Below are positions 6,034 through 12,424 of a stretch of DNA of 42,740 nucleotides, in pieces. This DNA is from a virus. Where the stretch lies: positions 1-42,740 of IMG/VR virus record IMGVR_UViG_3300011113_000596. One strand, given 5' to 3'. Each line of letters begins with the position of its first letter. Position 1 is the first letter of the stretch. The notes beneath the pieces are model-generated. The model had not been told where the DNA came from. It made no database searches and saw only the letters and a list, made by a program, of their open reading frames with translations. Position numbers and translations under genes: made by a program.

Positions 6034-6062
6034 TTGACAACACCCGGCGATTGTGATACAAT
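6034..6062 (+). promoter_or_regulatory. Promoter for the tRNA cluster 6074-6534
   Basis: TTGACA (6034-6039), 17-base spacer, TACAAT (6057-6062); the expected start is about 5 bases before tRNA-Leu. Confidence 0.85.
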
Positions 6063-6073
6063 ACGCCGCGTAA

Positions 6074-6158
6074 GGGATTGTGGCGGAATCGGCATACGCA
6101 GCAGACTCAAAATCTGCCGACCTCTAAAGTCTTGTGGGTTCAAGTCCCACCAATCCCA
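6074..6158 (+). tRNA. tRNA-Leu (anticodon CAA)
   Basis: Acceptor GGGATTG/CAATCCC, anticodon loop CTCAAAA (CAA), a long type II variable arm and T-arm GTGGG-TTCAAGT-CCCAC. It decodes UUG. CCA is not encoded. Confidence 0.92.
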
Positions 6159-6263
6159 CTAAAAAGAGAGACGGCACTTCTTCAAGTCCGTCCAAGTTGA
6201 GAAGGTGAAAGTCGGATAAAACCTCGTCTGTGATGGATGATGCCGTAAAGTAGCCTTCGACTA
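6159..6263 (+). other. Non-coding spacer between two tRNAs, possibly structured
   Basis: No ORF. One clear hairpin: GACGG with CCGTC, with inner ACTT/AAGT closing a CTTC loop (about 6170-6194). The remaining 65 bases show no assigned structure. It is probably part of a tRNA precursor transcript. Confidence 0.3.
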
Positions 6264-6337
6264 GTTCCCGTGGCGCAATAGGATAGCGCAACTGATTTCT
6301 AATCAGTTGGTTGCTGGTTCGAATCCAGCCGGGAACG
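6264..6337 (+). tRNA. tRNA-Arg (anticodon TCT)
   Basis: Acceptor GTTCCCG/CGGGAAC, D-arm GCGC...GCGC, anticodon loop TTTCTAA (TCT), T-arm GCTGG-TTCGAAT-CCAGC. It decodes AGA and AGG, codons that become common in the AT-rich late genes. Confidence 0.94.
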
Positions 6338-6450
6338 TTGACAAAGGAACACGATGCGAATTATTATATAAGTTTTGGCGGTAGTCCAAATAAACCGCAT
6401 AGCGGCAACCTACGGTTGCACGGTTCGCAGAGCCGTATGATTCTGCATAC
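6338..6450 (+). other. Non-coding run of four hairpins between tRNAs
   Basis: Four consecutive stems can be read: GCGGT/ACCGC (6378-6398), GCAACC/GGTTGC (6405-6419), ACGG/CCGT (6420-6436) and GTATG/CATAC (6435-6450). It looks tRNA-like at first sight but lacks a proper T-loop and acceptor. Either a decayed tRNA or an unassigned structured RNA. Confidence 0.35.
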
Positions 6451-6534
6451 AGGACGGCGTGCTGCGATGGAGAGCAGCAGGCGACTTATAATTGCCCGCG
6501 TAATGCACCGTGAGTTCGAATCTCACCCGTCCTA
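6451..6534 (+). tRNA. tRNA, anticodon TAT by reading (Ile), long variable arm
   Basis: Acceptor AGGACGG/CCGTCCT, D-arm GCTGC-GATGGAGA-GCAGC, anticodon stem GGCGA/TTGCC with loop CTTATAA, a 13-base variable region and T-arm GTGAG-TTCGAAT-CTCAC. The anticodon reads TAT, which would decode AUA. Both a TAT anticodon and a long variable arm are odd for bacterial tRNA-Ile, so the identity is less certain than the tRNA call itself. Confidence 0.75.
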
Positions 6535-6541
6535 TTTCGGC

Positions 6542-6569
6542 TTGACAAACACAAACCCGATGGTATAAT
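6542..6569 (+). promoter_or_regulatory. Early promoter with leader, for gene at 6594
   Basis: TTGACA (6542-6547), 16-base spacer, TATAAT (6564-6569), leader with AAGAAAGG about 7 bases before the ATG. Confidence 0.85.
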
Positions 6570-6593
6570 ACCACACAACAAGAAAGGTTACAG

Positions 6594-6929
6594 ATGAACG
6601 ACTTTGTTACTTTCCTCGCTTTCGGTTTCGGCTTCCTCGCCCTCTCCCTGATCGTCAAGGGCTACATTGATGAGAAGGTCAATGCGCTGGCCCGTAGCAT
6701 TGAGGTGCAGGAGCGTCTGATGTTCGATGAGGATGCGGCAATCCGCAACCATGTCACCAAGCGTCTTGACAATGTGGAGCGCGACCTTGATCAGCGCATC
6801 AGTCAGGTGTGGCGTGAGATCGACTCCATGTGGGATCAGAAGTCTGCTGACAAGCCCATGTCGAAGTACTACAACATGGATGCCAAGGATGGCTGCTGCA
6901 AGACGGCACAGGAATACCTGAAGGGCTAA
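6594..6929 (+). CDS. Membrane-anchored coiled-coil protein (111 aa)
   Basis: Residues about 4-22 (FVTFLAFGFGFLALSLIV) form one membrane segment. Residues about 25-85 are a long charged coiled coil (VERDLDQRISQVWREIDSM), followed by a short tail containing CC. It is probably an inner-membrane protein with a cytoplasmic coiled coil that could bind a host partner; nothing specific is recognised. A Shine-Dalgarno-like AAAGG supports the start. Confidence 0.78.
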   Translation: MNDFVTFLAFGFGFLALSLIVKGYIDEKVNALARSIEVQERLMFDEDAAIRNHVTKRLDNVERDLDQRISQVWREIDSMWDQKSADKPMSKYYNMDAKDGCCKTAQEYLKG

Positions 6930-6957
6930 AGGGTTCGGGAGGGCGTTCTTCCCGGTG

Positions 6958-6995
6958 ACAGGATCTGGCGCTAGGGCCAGGTCCTGTTTTTATTT
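6958..6995 (+). terminator. Intrinsic terminator
   Basis: ACAGGATCTGGC (6958-6969) pairs with GGCCAGGTCCTGT (with one G-T and one shifted base), followed by TTTTATTT. A clear rightward terminator, 6 bases before composite hairpin copy 4. Confidence 0.85.
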
Positions 6996-7000
6996 GGGGA

Positions 7001-7060
7001 ACTACTATCAGAGAATCCACCTGGATTCTCTGATTTTTTGGATGGGGGCGTGATAGTAGT
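7001..7060 (+). repeat. Composite hairpin element, copy 4
   Basis: ACTACTATCA (7001-7010) pairs with TGATAGTAGT (7051-7060): the outermost pair is A-T here but G-C in copies 1, 2, 3 and 5, a compensated change. Inner stem TCAGAGAATCCA/TGGATTCTCTGA, two-base loop, then TTTTTTGG. Confidence 0.88.
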
Positions 7061-7125
7061 GGACGGGACGATACCTGGATGTTATAGGACCCGAATATTA
7101 TTTGAAAAAACTTTGGGAATGTCAC

Positions 7126-7153
7126 TTGCAATTTTGCCGGGGTGTGCTAAAAT
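7126..7153 (+). promoter_or_regulatory. Early promoter, leaderless, for gene at 7160
   Basis: TTGCAA (7126-7131), 16-base spacer, TAAAAT (7148-7153); 6 bases to ATG 7160. Confidence 0.75.
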
Positions 7154-7159
7154 TAGCGC

Positions 7160-8407
7160 ATGAACAGTTCCGACAAGCGCAAGCAAAACTTCATCGAATC
7201 CCTCGCACAATGCTTTGGCGTTCGGGCCATCCCGGTGTACACTCGTGAAGAGTGTGTGCAGGCCCTAGACTTCTCCAAGCAGACCTGCCGTGAGACCTAC
7301 GGCGTCCTGCCCGCTTGGCTGGTGCAGGATCCCAGCCGACGTGGTGGCCGTGGTATGTACAACATCCCCGAAGTTTCGGGATGCACCCCGGAAAATAATC
7401 AGGAAACTTCAATCCAAACTCTTGACATTCCCGAAACTTCTGCTACAATGAGCAACATGAACAGCACCAACAACTTCAACCTCGTCCTCCCCATGTCCGA
7501 TGTCTCGCTCGTCCCCGCCAAGAACGATACCTTCGTTCCGTGGGGCCACTACGAGGACATCAACACCATCCTCGCCTCCAAGCAGTTCGCCCCCGTCTAC
7601 ATCACGGGTCTGTCGGGCAACGGCAAGACCACGATGATTGAGCAGATTTGCGCCAACACCGGACGCGATTGCGTTCGCGTCAACATCACGGCGGAGACTG
7701 ACGAGGACGATCTGCTGGGCGGCTTCCGCCTCGTCAACGGCGAGACTCGCTTCGTCTACGGCGGTGTCGTGCAGGCCATGCAGAAGGGCGCGATCCTGCT
7801 GCTGGACGAGATCGACCTCGGCTCGGAGCGCATGATGTGCCTCCAGCCCGTGCTGGAGGGCAAGGGCGTGTACCTCAAGAAGATCGGCCAGTATGTGCGT
7901 CCTGCGCCCGGATTCAATGTGGTCGCCACGGCCAACACGAAGGGCAAGGGCGAGTCCGACCGCTTCGTCGGTACGCGGGTGATGAACGAGGCGTTCCTCG
8001 ACCGCTTCTCGTACTGGTTTGAGCAGGACTACGCGGATCGCACCGTGGAGGCCCGCATCATCATCCGCAAGATGAAGGCTTACGGCCGCGAGGACAAGGA
8101 GTTCGCGCAGTACCTCACCAAGTGGGCGGAAACGATCCGCCTCGGCTTCAAGGAGGGCGGGCTGGATGACATCATCACGACCCGCCGCTTGGAGGAGGTC
8201 TGCAAGGCGTTCGCCATCTTCGCGGACAAGGAGAAGGCGATCAAGTTGACGCTCACCCGCTTCGACCCCGCCACGCAGAAGGCGTTCTACGACCTCTACA
8301 CCAAAATCGACCCCACCATCCTGCCGATGCCGGAGGGTGCGGAGAAGAAGAAGGAGCAGCGCGGTGCTGCTTCGGACAATGACACGAACTACGCTCTGAA
8401 TGCGTAA
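7160..8407 (+). CDS. MoxR/CobS-like AAA+ ATPase with extra N-terminal domain
   Basis: A 415-residue protein. Residues about 155-162 are the Walker A loop (GLSGNGKT), about 216-222 the Walker B strand (ILLLDEIDL), and ATANTKGKGESDRF is the sensor segment, as in MoxR/CobS chaperone-type AAA+ proteins. These normally work with a VWA-domain partner, and one follows at 8925. The first 75 residues form a separate small domain with LPAWLVQDPSRRGGRGMYNI, related to the small protein at 8429. A second leaderless promoter (7422-7449) precedes an internal ATG at 7457, predicting a shorter 316-residue form with only the ATPase. The target is unknown. Confidence 0.9.
   Translation: MNSSDKRKQNFIESLAQCFGVRAIPVYTREECVQALDFSKQTCRETYGVLPAWLVQDPSRRGGRGMYNIPEVSGCTPENNQETSIQTLDIPETSATMSNMNSTNNFNLVLPMSDVSLVPAKNDTFVPWGHYEDINTILASKQFAPVYITGLSGNGKTTMIEQICANTGRDCVRVNITAETDEDDLLGGFRLVNGETRFVYGGVVQAMQKGAILLLDEIDLGSERMMCLQPVLEGKGVYLKKIGQYVRPAPGFNVVATANTKGKGESDRFVGTRVMNEAFLDRFSYWFEQDYADRTVEARIIIRKMKAYGREDKEFAQYLTKWAETIRLGFKEGGLDDIITTRRLEEVCKAFAIFADKEKAIKLTLTRFDPATQKAFYDLYTKIDPTILPMPEGAEKKKEQRGAASDNDTNYALNA
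7422..7449 (+). promoter_or_regulatory. Internal promoter for a short ATPase form
   Basis: TTGACA (7422-7427), 16-base spacer, TACAAT (7444-7449); 7 bases to the in-frame ATG at 7457 (MNSTNNFNLVLPM). It lies inside the coding sequence of 7160-8407. Confidence 0.75.
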
Positions 8408-8428
8408 CTTTACAAGGAGACTTTCACA

Positions 8429-8662
8429 ATGCCGTACCTCAACAAGCGCAATCGTTTCGTCGCAGCCGCCAAGCAGTTCGCGGACAACGCCAGCAATGGC
8501 AACCCGGCGGATTACAGCCAGTTCACCAAGACCGAACTGCTGACCATCGCCCAGTCCATCAACATGAAGGGCATCCCGACTTGGGTGCTGAAGGACCACA
8601 AGAGCGCGGTCAGCAAGGGGGTCTACGATCTGACCTCCCTGATCGCCCCGGTGACCGTCTGA
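8429..8662 (+). CDS. Small protein related to the N-terminal domain of the ATPase
   Basis: A 77-residue protein beginning MPYLNKRNRFVAAAKQ. Its second half (GIPTWVLKDHKSAVSKGVYD) aligns with the ATPase N-terminal segment LPAWLVQDPSRRGGRGMYNI: hydrophobic-W-hydrophobic, D, basic run, G-hydrophobic-Y. A Shine-Dalgarno AAGGAG precedes the ATG, so it is translated from the ATPase transcript. Likely a stand-alone adaptor or DNA-binding version of that domain; function unknown. Confidence 0.78.
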   Translation: MPYLNKRNRFVAAAKQFADNASNGNPADYSQFTKTELLTIAQSINMKGIPTWVLKDHKSAVSKGVYDLTSLIAPVTV

Positions 8663-8673
8663 TGCTGTTCATA

Positions 8674-8705
8674 CCCCTCCCAGATCCACAAGGGTCTGGG
8701 AGGGG
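8674..8705 (+). terminator. Strong hairpin after the ATPase operon
   Basis: CCCCTCCCAGA (8674-8684) pairs exactly with TCTGGGAGGGG (8695-8705). No T tract follows, so termination activity is uncertain. It precedes composite hairpin copy 5. Confidence 0.6.
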
Positions 8706-8747
8706 CGGACGGGGCGGGAATGCCGGCCCAGGTGTCCAGGTGGTGCA

Positions 8748-8818
8748 GCTACTATCAAAGAATCCGCAGCGGATTCTTTGAGAATTTGAAAGTATTTGCT
8801 GGACGGCCTGATAGTAGC
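8748..8818 (+). repeat. Composite hairpin element, copy 5
   Basis: GCTACTATCA (8748-8757) pairs with TGATAGTAGC (8809-8818). The inner stem TCAAAGAATCCGC/GCGGATTCTTTGA is 13 bp with a single-base loop. The following tail (GAATTTG) is the weakest T tract in the family. Confidence 0.85.
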
Positions 8819-8890
8819 CTGGACGGTATGTTATGGACGCCATTCATTACCGGGTTGAAAAATAAATGAGGAAAAATCGTTCCTCCCCTC

Positions 8891-8918
8891 TTGCAATCCT
8901 CCTAGCATCGGTTACAAT
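8891..8918 (+). promoter_or_regulatory. Early promoter, leaderless, for gene at 8925
   Basis: TTGCAA (8891-8896), 16-base spacer, TACAAT (8913-8918); 6 bases to ATG 8925. Confidence 0.8.
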
Positions 8919-8924
8919 GTACGC

Positions 8925-11084
8925 ATGAACACCTCTCTCTCCATCTTCGCCCGCGCTCTCGCCTCCGAGAACATTTCCTTCTCCTTCGACGGCAAGGCCG
9001 ACACCGCCTCGTTCGACATCAAGGGTCGCCACCTGACGATGCCCGTTTGGAAGGTGTCGGAGACTGTGCAGACCATGCTCGTGGCTCACGAGATCAGCCA
9101 CGCCCTGTGGACCCCCTACGAGCAGGCCAACACGCTGTTCGATCAGGCCGAGGCCGATGGCTACAAGATTCCGCTGCTCCAGCGCATCTGCAATGTGATT
9201 GAGGATGTCCGCATTGAGAAGTTGATGAAGGACAAGTTCCCCGGAACCCGCCGCGACTTCTTCTTGGGCTACAAGGAGTTGTACGACGCGGACCTGTTCC
9301 GGCTCAAGTCCGTGGACTGGACGGGGCAGAACATTGTCTCCCGCATCAACGCTCACTTCAAGTGGGGCCAGCCCGGATTCATCACCGTCCCGTTCGACGC
9401 GGACGAGGCTGGTCTGCTGGACGAGGTGGATGCTTGCGCCTCCTACGAGGATGTGTTCAACCTCGCCAAGCGTCTGTACGACCTGCCCATGATGAAGGAT
9501 GTGGTCAAGAAGGCAGAGGAGGCCGAGGCCGATGGTTTGAAGCCCGAGCGCGGTGATTCGCAGAACCCCGGTAATGATCTGATGGATACGGACATTCCCG
9601 GTGCTGGCAAGAAGTCAGGCAACAAGTGCCACTCGCCCACCATCGTGATCCCCGTCGTGGACGGTTTGCAGGACGCGATCATGTCCACCACGGACATCTT
9701 GGAATCTTTTGAGTTGCAGGGCAAGAACTACCCCAGCGTCAACATGGACGATTACCGCCAGTTCGTCCGCGAGTCCGATTCGTTCGTTCGCCAGTTGGTC
9801 GCCCAGTTTGAGCGTCGCAAGGCGGCGGACGCGATCCGCAAGGAGCGTCCCAAGCAGACGGGCCAGTTGAACCTCGACCGTCTGCACCAGTACCGCACCC
9901 ACGACGATATTTTCCTCTCCAAGATCGTGAAGCAGGACGGGAAGAACCACGGGATCGTGTTCCTGATTGACTTCAGCGGGTCGATGGGCATGACCATCGG
10001 CAACTGCTACCTTCAGGTTCTCCAGTTGGTTTGGTTCTGCGAGAAGGCCAAGATTCCGTTTGAGGTGTTCGGCTTCACGGATGTCAACATGGCGTCGATG
10101 GCAAAGTACGAGCAGCAGTACGAGGATTGGCGCAAGAAGAACCCCCACGCCTACTACTCCGACTTCATGAAGCAGTTCAACATCAAGATCGTTGGACCGG
10201 ACATGAACGCGCTGGATCACGGCCATGCCCGCCTCATCAGCCTCGCCTCGTCGCGGGACGATGCGGACAAGCGCGAGAAGTTGCTGGCGCATATGTACGA
10301 GGCGACGGTGCTTCAGAAGCGTCCCCTGCCGTTCGCCATGAACGGTACGCCGACCGTGGAGTCCGTGGCGTTTGCCAGCCAGTTCATCAAGGAGTGGATC
10401 ACGGCGAACAACATTCAGATTCCGACGCTGATGATCGTCACGGACGGTGCGCCCAACGGTGTCTGCCGTCGTGAGACTCCGATCCTCACCAACCGCAAGA
10501 AGGACGAGAACGACCGCGAGGAGCAGAACATCTACTTCATCGGTGAGGACGGGACGCTGACCGTCGTGGACAACATCACCGAGACTACGACGCGGATGCA
10601 CCGCAAGGACATGACGGGCTGCGTCGGGAACGAGGTCGTCGGCATGATGCTGAACGCCATGCGGACCAAGTTCAACGCCCGCCTCGTCGGGATGTTCGTC
10701 GGCGGCAACACGCTGGCGGAAGGAACCTTCGCCCACTTCTGCATGAGCGAGGACGAGCGCCGCAAGTCCCACCGCACCGCCATTGCGGACAGCCCGCGCT
10801 TCAAGGCCGCGAAGGAGTCCTACAAGGACGGCTGCATCATCCTGCACCCCGATGCGTTCCACGGCTACGATGCCTACTTCCTCGTCAAGACCCCGAAGAT
10901 CGTGAGCGACGAGGAGGCCATTGCCGATGCTGGTGCGACCTTCACGAAGGTCAAGAACCAGTTCGTCAAGACGATGGGCCAGCGCAGCGGGAGCCGCGTG
11001 TTCCTCACCCGCTATGTGGACATCGTGGCGGGCCAGCCGCTGCGGAAGGGGGCGGATGCCCTCTACGCGAACCCGGTGATCTGA
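8925..11084 (+). CDS. Large protein with HExxH motif and VWA (MIDAS) domain, CobT-like
   Basis: A 719-residue cytoplasmic-looking protein. Residues about 53-60 read VAHEISHALW, an HExxH zinc-binding motif. Residues about 345-353 read FLIDFSGSMG, the DxSxS metal-ion-dependent adhesion site of a von Willebrand A domain, and a second VWA strand with MIVTDGAPNG follows near 503-512. VWA proteins of this kind pair with MoxR/CobS AAA+ ATPases, and that ATPase lies just upstream (7160), so the two probably form one remodelling or insertion machine. Whether the HExxH site is active cannot be told. The substrate is unknown. Confidence 0.88.
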   Translation: MNTSLSIFARALASENISFSFDGKADTASFDIKGRHLTMPVWKVSETVQTMLVAHEISHALWTPYEQANTLFDQAEADGYKIPLLQRICNVIEDVRIEKLMKDKFPGTRRDFFLGYKELYDADLFRLKSVDWTGQNIVSRINAHFKWGQPGFITVPFDADEAGLLDEVDACASYEDVFNLAKRLYDLPMMKDVVKKAEEAEADGLKPERGDSQNPGNDLMDTDIPGAGKKSGNKCHSPTIVIPVVDGLQDAIMSTTDILESFELQGKNYPSVNMDDYRQFVRESDSFVRQLVAQFERRKAADAIRKERPKQTGQLNLDRLHQYRTHDDIFLSKIVKQDGKNHGIVFLIDFSGSMGMTIGNCYLQVLQLVWFCEKAKIPFEVFGFTDVNMASMAKYEQQYEDWRKKNPHAYYSDFMKQFNIKIVGPDMNALDHGHARLISLASSRDDADKREKLLAHMYEATVLQKRPLPFAMNGTPTVESVAFASQFIKEWITANNIQIPTLMIVTDGAPNGVCRRETPILTNRKKDENDREEQNIYFIGEDGTLTVVDNITETTTRMHRKDMTGCVGNEVVGMMLNAMRTKFNARLVGMFVGGNTLAEGTFAHFCMSEDERRKSHRTAIADSPRFKAAKESYKDGCIILHPDAFHGYDAYFLVKTPKIVSDEEAIADAGATFTKVKNQFVKTMGQRSGSRVFLTRYVDIVAGQPLRKGADALYANPVI

Positions 11085-11108
11085 AGCCAGGCGTACAACT
11101 CCCCATAG

Positions 11109-11155
11109 CCCCTTGGACCGGAAGGAGAGAGCCGGCCAAGGGGTTTTTATTTATT
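11109..11155 (+). terminator. Intrinsic terminator
   Basis: CCCCTTGG (11109-11116) pairs with CCAAGGGG (11136-11143), with an inner CCGG/CCGG, followed by TTTTTATTTATT. A clear rightward terminator after the VWA gene, just before composite hairpin copy 6. Confidence 0.9.
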
Positions 11156-11158
11156 GCA

Positions 11159-11225
11159 GCTACTATCAAAGATCCTCCGAGGATCTTTGATTTTTTTCAT
11201 GGACAGGGTTCCCCCTGATAGTAGT
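11159..11225 (+). repeat. Composite hairpin element, copy 6
   Basis: GCTACTATCA (11159-11168) pairs with TGATAGTAGT (11216-11225; the last pair is G-T). Inner stem ATCAAAGATCCTC/GAGGATCTTTGAT has a one-base loop and is followed by TTTTTTTC. Confidence 0.87.
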
Positions 11226-11326
11226 CGCGGACGGGACGGGGTGGACGGCATAAAGATTAAATAAATTTCTCTGAAGAAATCCGATTTCTCTGGAGATCTG
11301 GGCCCGGCGTAAGTGGTTGATAATAC

Positions 11327-11354
11327 TTGACTTATGGCGGGGGCGTGCTATACT
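11327..11354 (+). promoter_or_regulatory. Early promoter for gene at 11368
   Basis: TTGACT (11327-11332), 16-base spacer, TATACT (11349-11354). The next usable ATG is 13 bases on, leaving a leader of about 7 bases. The ATG at 11356 would lie upstream of the expected start site. Confidence 0.75.
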
Positions 11355-11367
11355 TATGGGACTGTTC

Positions 11368-11604
11368 ATGAGGACGATAACTTCCCAGCGCCCTAGTGTG
11401 TACCGTAGATCAAGTTATGGGGCGCTGGGAGTTATCGGACTTCTCTGGGCTGTTCTCTGGAGAAGTGTCTTTGTTATCGGACTTGTGGTCGCCACGGTTA
11501 TCGGAATGATGATCGGGCTGGGTATCGTTCAGATATCAGACCTTCCAAGAATTATTGAAAATTTGTGGACGGGATCTGGCGGGACTGGATCTGGAAGAAT
11601 ATAG
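11368..11604 (+). CDS. Small membrane protein (78 aa)
   Basis: Begins MRTITSQRPSVYRRSSYG, a short basic cytoplasmic end. A long hydrophobic stretch (GLLWAVLWRSVFVIGLVVAT and on to MMIGLGIV) follows, enough for one or two membrane helices, then a short Gly/Ser-rich tail. Could be a holin-like or other small inner-membrane protein, but nothing specific supports lysis. It is the last rightward gene before the strand switch. Confidence 0.65.
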   Translation: MRTITSQRPSVYRRSSYGALGVIGLLWAVLWRSVFVIGLVVATVIGMMIGLGIVQISDLPRIIENLWTGSGGTGSGRI

Positions 11605-11610
11605 GACCTG

Positions 11611-11650
11611 GCTACTATCAGGGGTTCCCTTGTAAGGGGGGACTGGACGG
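11611..11650 (+). repeat. Half copy of the composite hairpin element
   Basis: GCTACTATCA (11611-11620) is the family's left arm, followed by an inner stem GTTCCCTT/AAGGGGGAC with one bulge. No TGATAGTAG right arm is found downstream, so this copy is truncated or decayed. Confidence 0.6.
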
Positions 11651-12044
11651 TATGGACGGGACCCAAAAAATCCATAAAATTCTTGGACAGGATGCATATT
11701 TGGACCCTCTGGACGGGATATACACCTTTTGTCATAAATTTTGATAATTTTGTCGGACAGTACACAGATATTGCCATATATGGGAGCTACCTGAGAAGGA
11801 CCTCTTATAAATTGTCAAAAATTATGTAAAATTTTATAATAATTAACATAATTTGCTTGACAGCCTATAAGGCTATTAGAGACAAGGGCTCCTAGGTAGT
11901 GCTAGGAGCCCTTTTAGGTCTTAGAATTGCTTAAAATGGCTTATAGAGGCTTATAGAGGGTGTGAGGTGTATGGGTTCTAACTCAAACTTTCTCAAATAT
12001 TCTTAAATATTCTTTACCCAATCTTCCTTCTCCCTACCCCTGTA
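11651..12044. other. AT-rich strand-switch region without genes
   Basis: No credible ORF. It holds GGACGGGA-type GC-rich scraps on the left, then an AT-rich stretch (about 11805-11865) with an imperfect inverted repeat (TTGTCAAAAATTATG against CATAATTTGCTTGACA), and a terminator hairpin at 11886. Rightward early genes end and leftward late genes end here, so it is a convergent intergenic region. Confidence 0.6.
11886..11916 (+). terminator. Intrinsic terminator at the strand switch
   Basis: GGGCTCCTAG (11886-11895) pairs exactly with CTAGGAGCCC (11902-11911), followed by TTTTA. It would stop rightward transcription before the convergent late genes. Confidence 0.8.
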
Positions 12045-12398
12045 TTACCCTCTATAATATTCTGTTTCAGGCTTTTCCTTTTTCTTGTCCTTTTCCTTCA
12101 TCATTTTTTTCATCTCTTCTTCAGTTGGCATATACTTCTTCCTATCAAACTTATCTTCAGGTTTTACTATAGAAGGCCAACGCGGAGGGGTGCATATTAT
12201 ACGACCTCTTGGGTCTGGTTTACACTCTGTGGGTTGTTTCGATTTTGTTGACCCAATATTTTTAATTGAGTTCATCAAATCCGCATATTCTGCATCCGCT
12301 TTCATGTCACCTTCTTCATTTAATAAATTTTGAAGATAATTGACTTGTGCTTGAAGCTCTTCAGACAAATTTTTGTAATATTTTGTTAGATAATCCAT
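12045..12398 (-). CDS. Candidate virion protein with MDYLTKYYKNL leader (117 aa)
   Basis: A 117-residue protein. Residues 1-20 (MDYLTKYYKNLSEELQAQVN) nearly match the start of the next upstream protein (12425-13141). LLNEEGD near residue 25 is close to a T4 prohead-protease site. The C-terminus is Lys/Glu-rich (KKMMKEKDKKKEKPE). Start supported by AAAGG about 9 bases upstream. Probably an internal head or core protein; function unknown. Confidence 0.7.
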   Translation of the reverse strand: MDYLTKYYKNLSEELQAQVNYLQNLLNEEGDMKADAEYADLMNSIKNIGSTKSKQPTECKPDPRGRIICTPPRWPSIVKPEDKFDRKKYMPTEEEMKKMMKEKDKKKEKPETEYYRG

Positions 12399-12424
12399 AG
12401 TACTTAACCTTTAAATTTTTAAGT

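Noticed and set aside
7409-8599. Long leftward open frame of 396 codons opposite the ATPase
   Set aside because: Antisense shadow of a gene with clear Walker A and B motifs; its composition is low-complexity Val/Leu/Arg/His.
9615-10862. Long leftward open frame of 415 codons opposite the VWA gene
   Set aside because: It is the antisense shadow of a well-supported gene with HExxH and MIDAS motifs. GC-rich codon bias keeps the opposite strand open; no start signal or domain was seen.
220-11225. Composite hairpins as insertion-type mobile elements (MITE-like)
   Set aside because: No target-site duplications were seen, inner sequences differ while pairing is kept, and positions track operon ends, which fits regulation better than transposition.
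11857-11880. Promoter at TTGACA 11857
   Set aside because: No -10-like hexamer lies 16-18 bases downstream, and a terminator follows at once.
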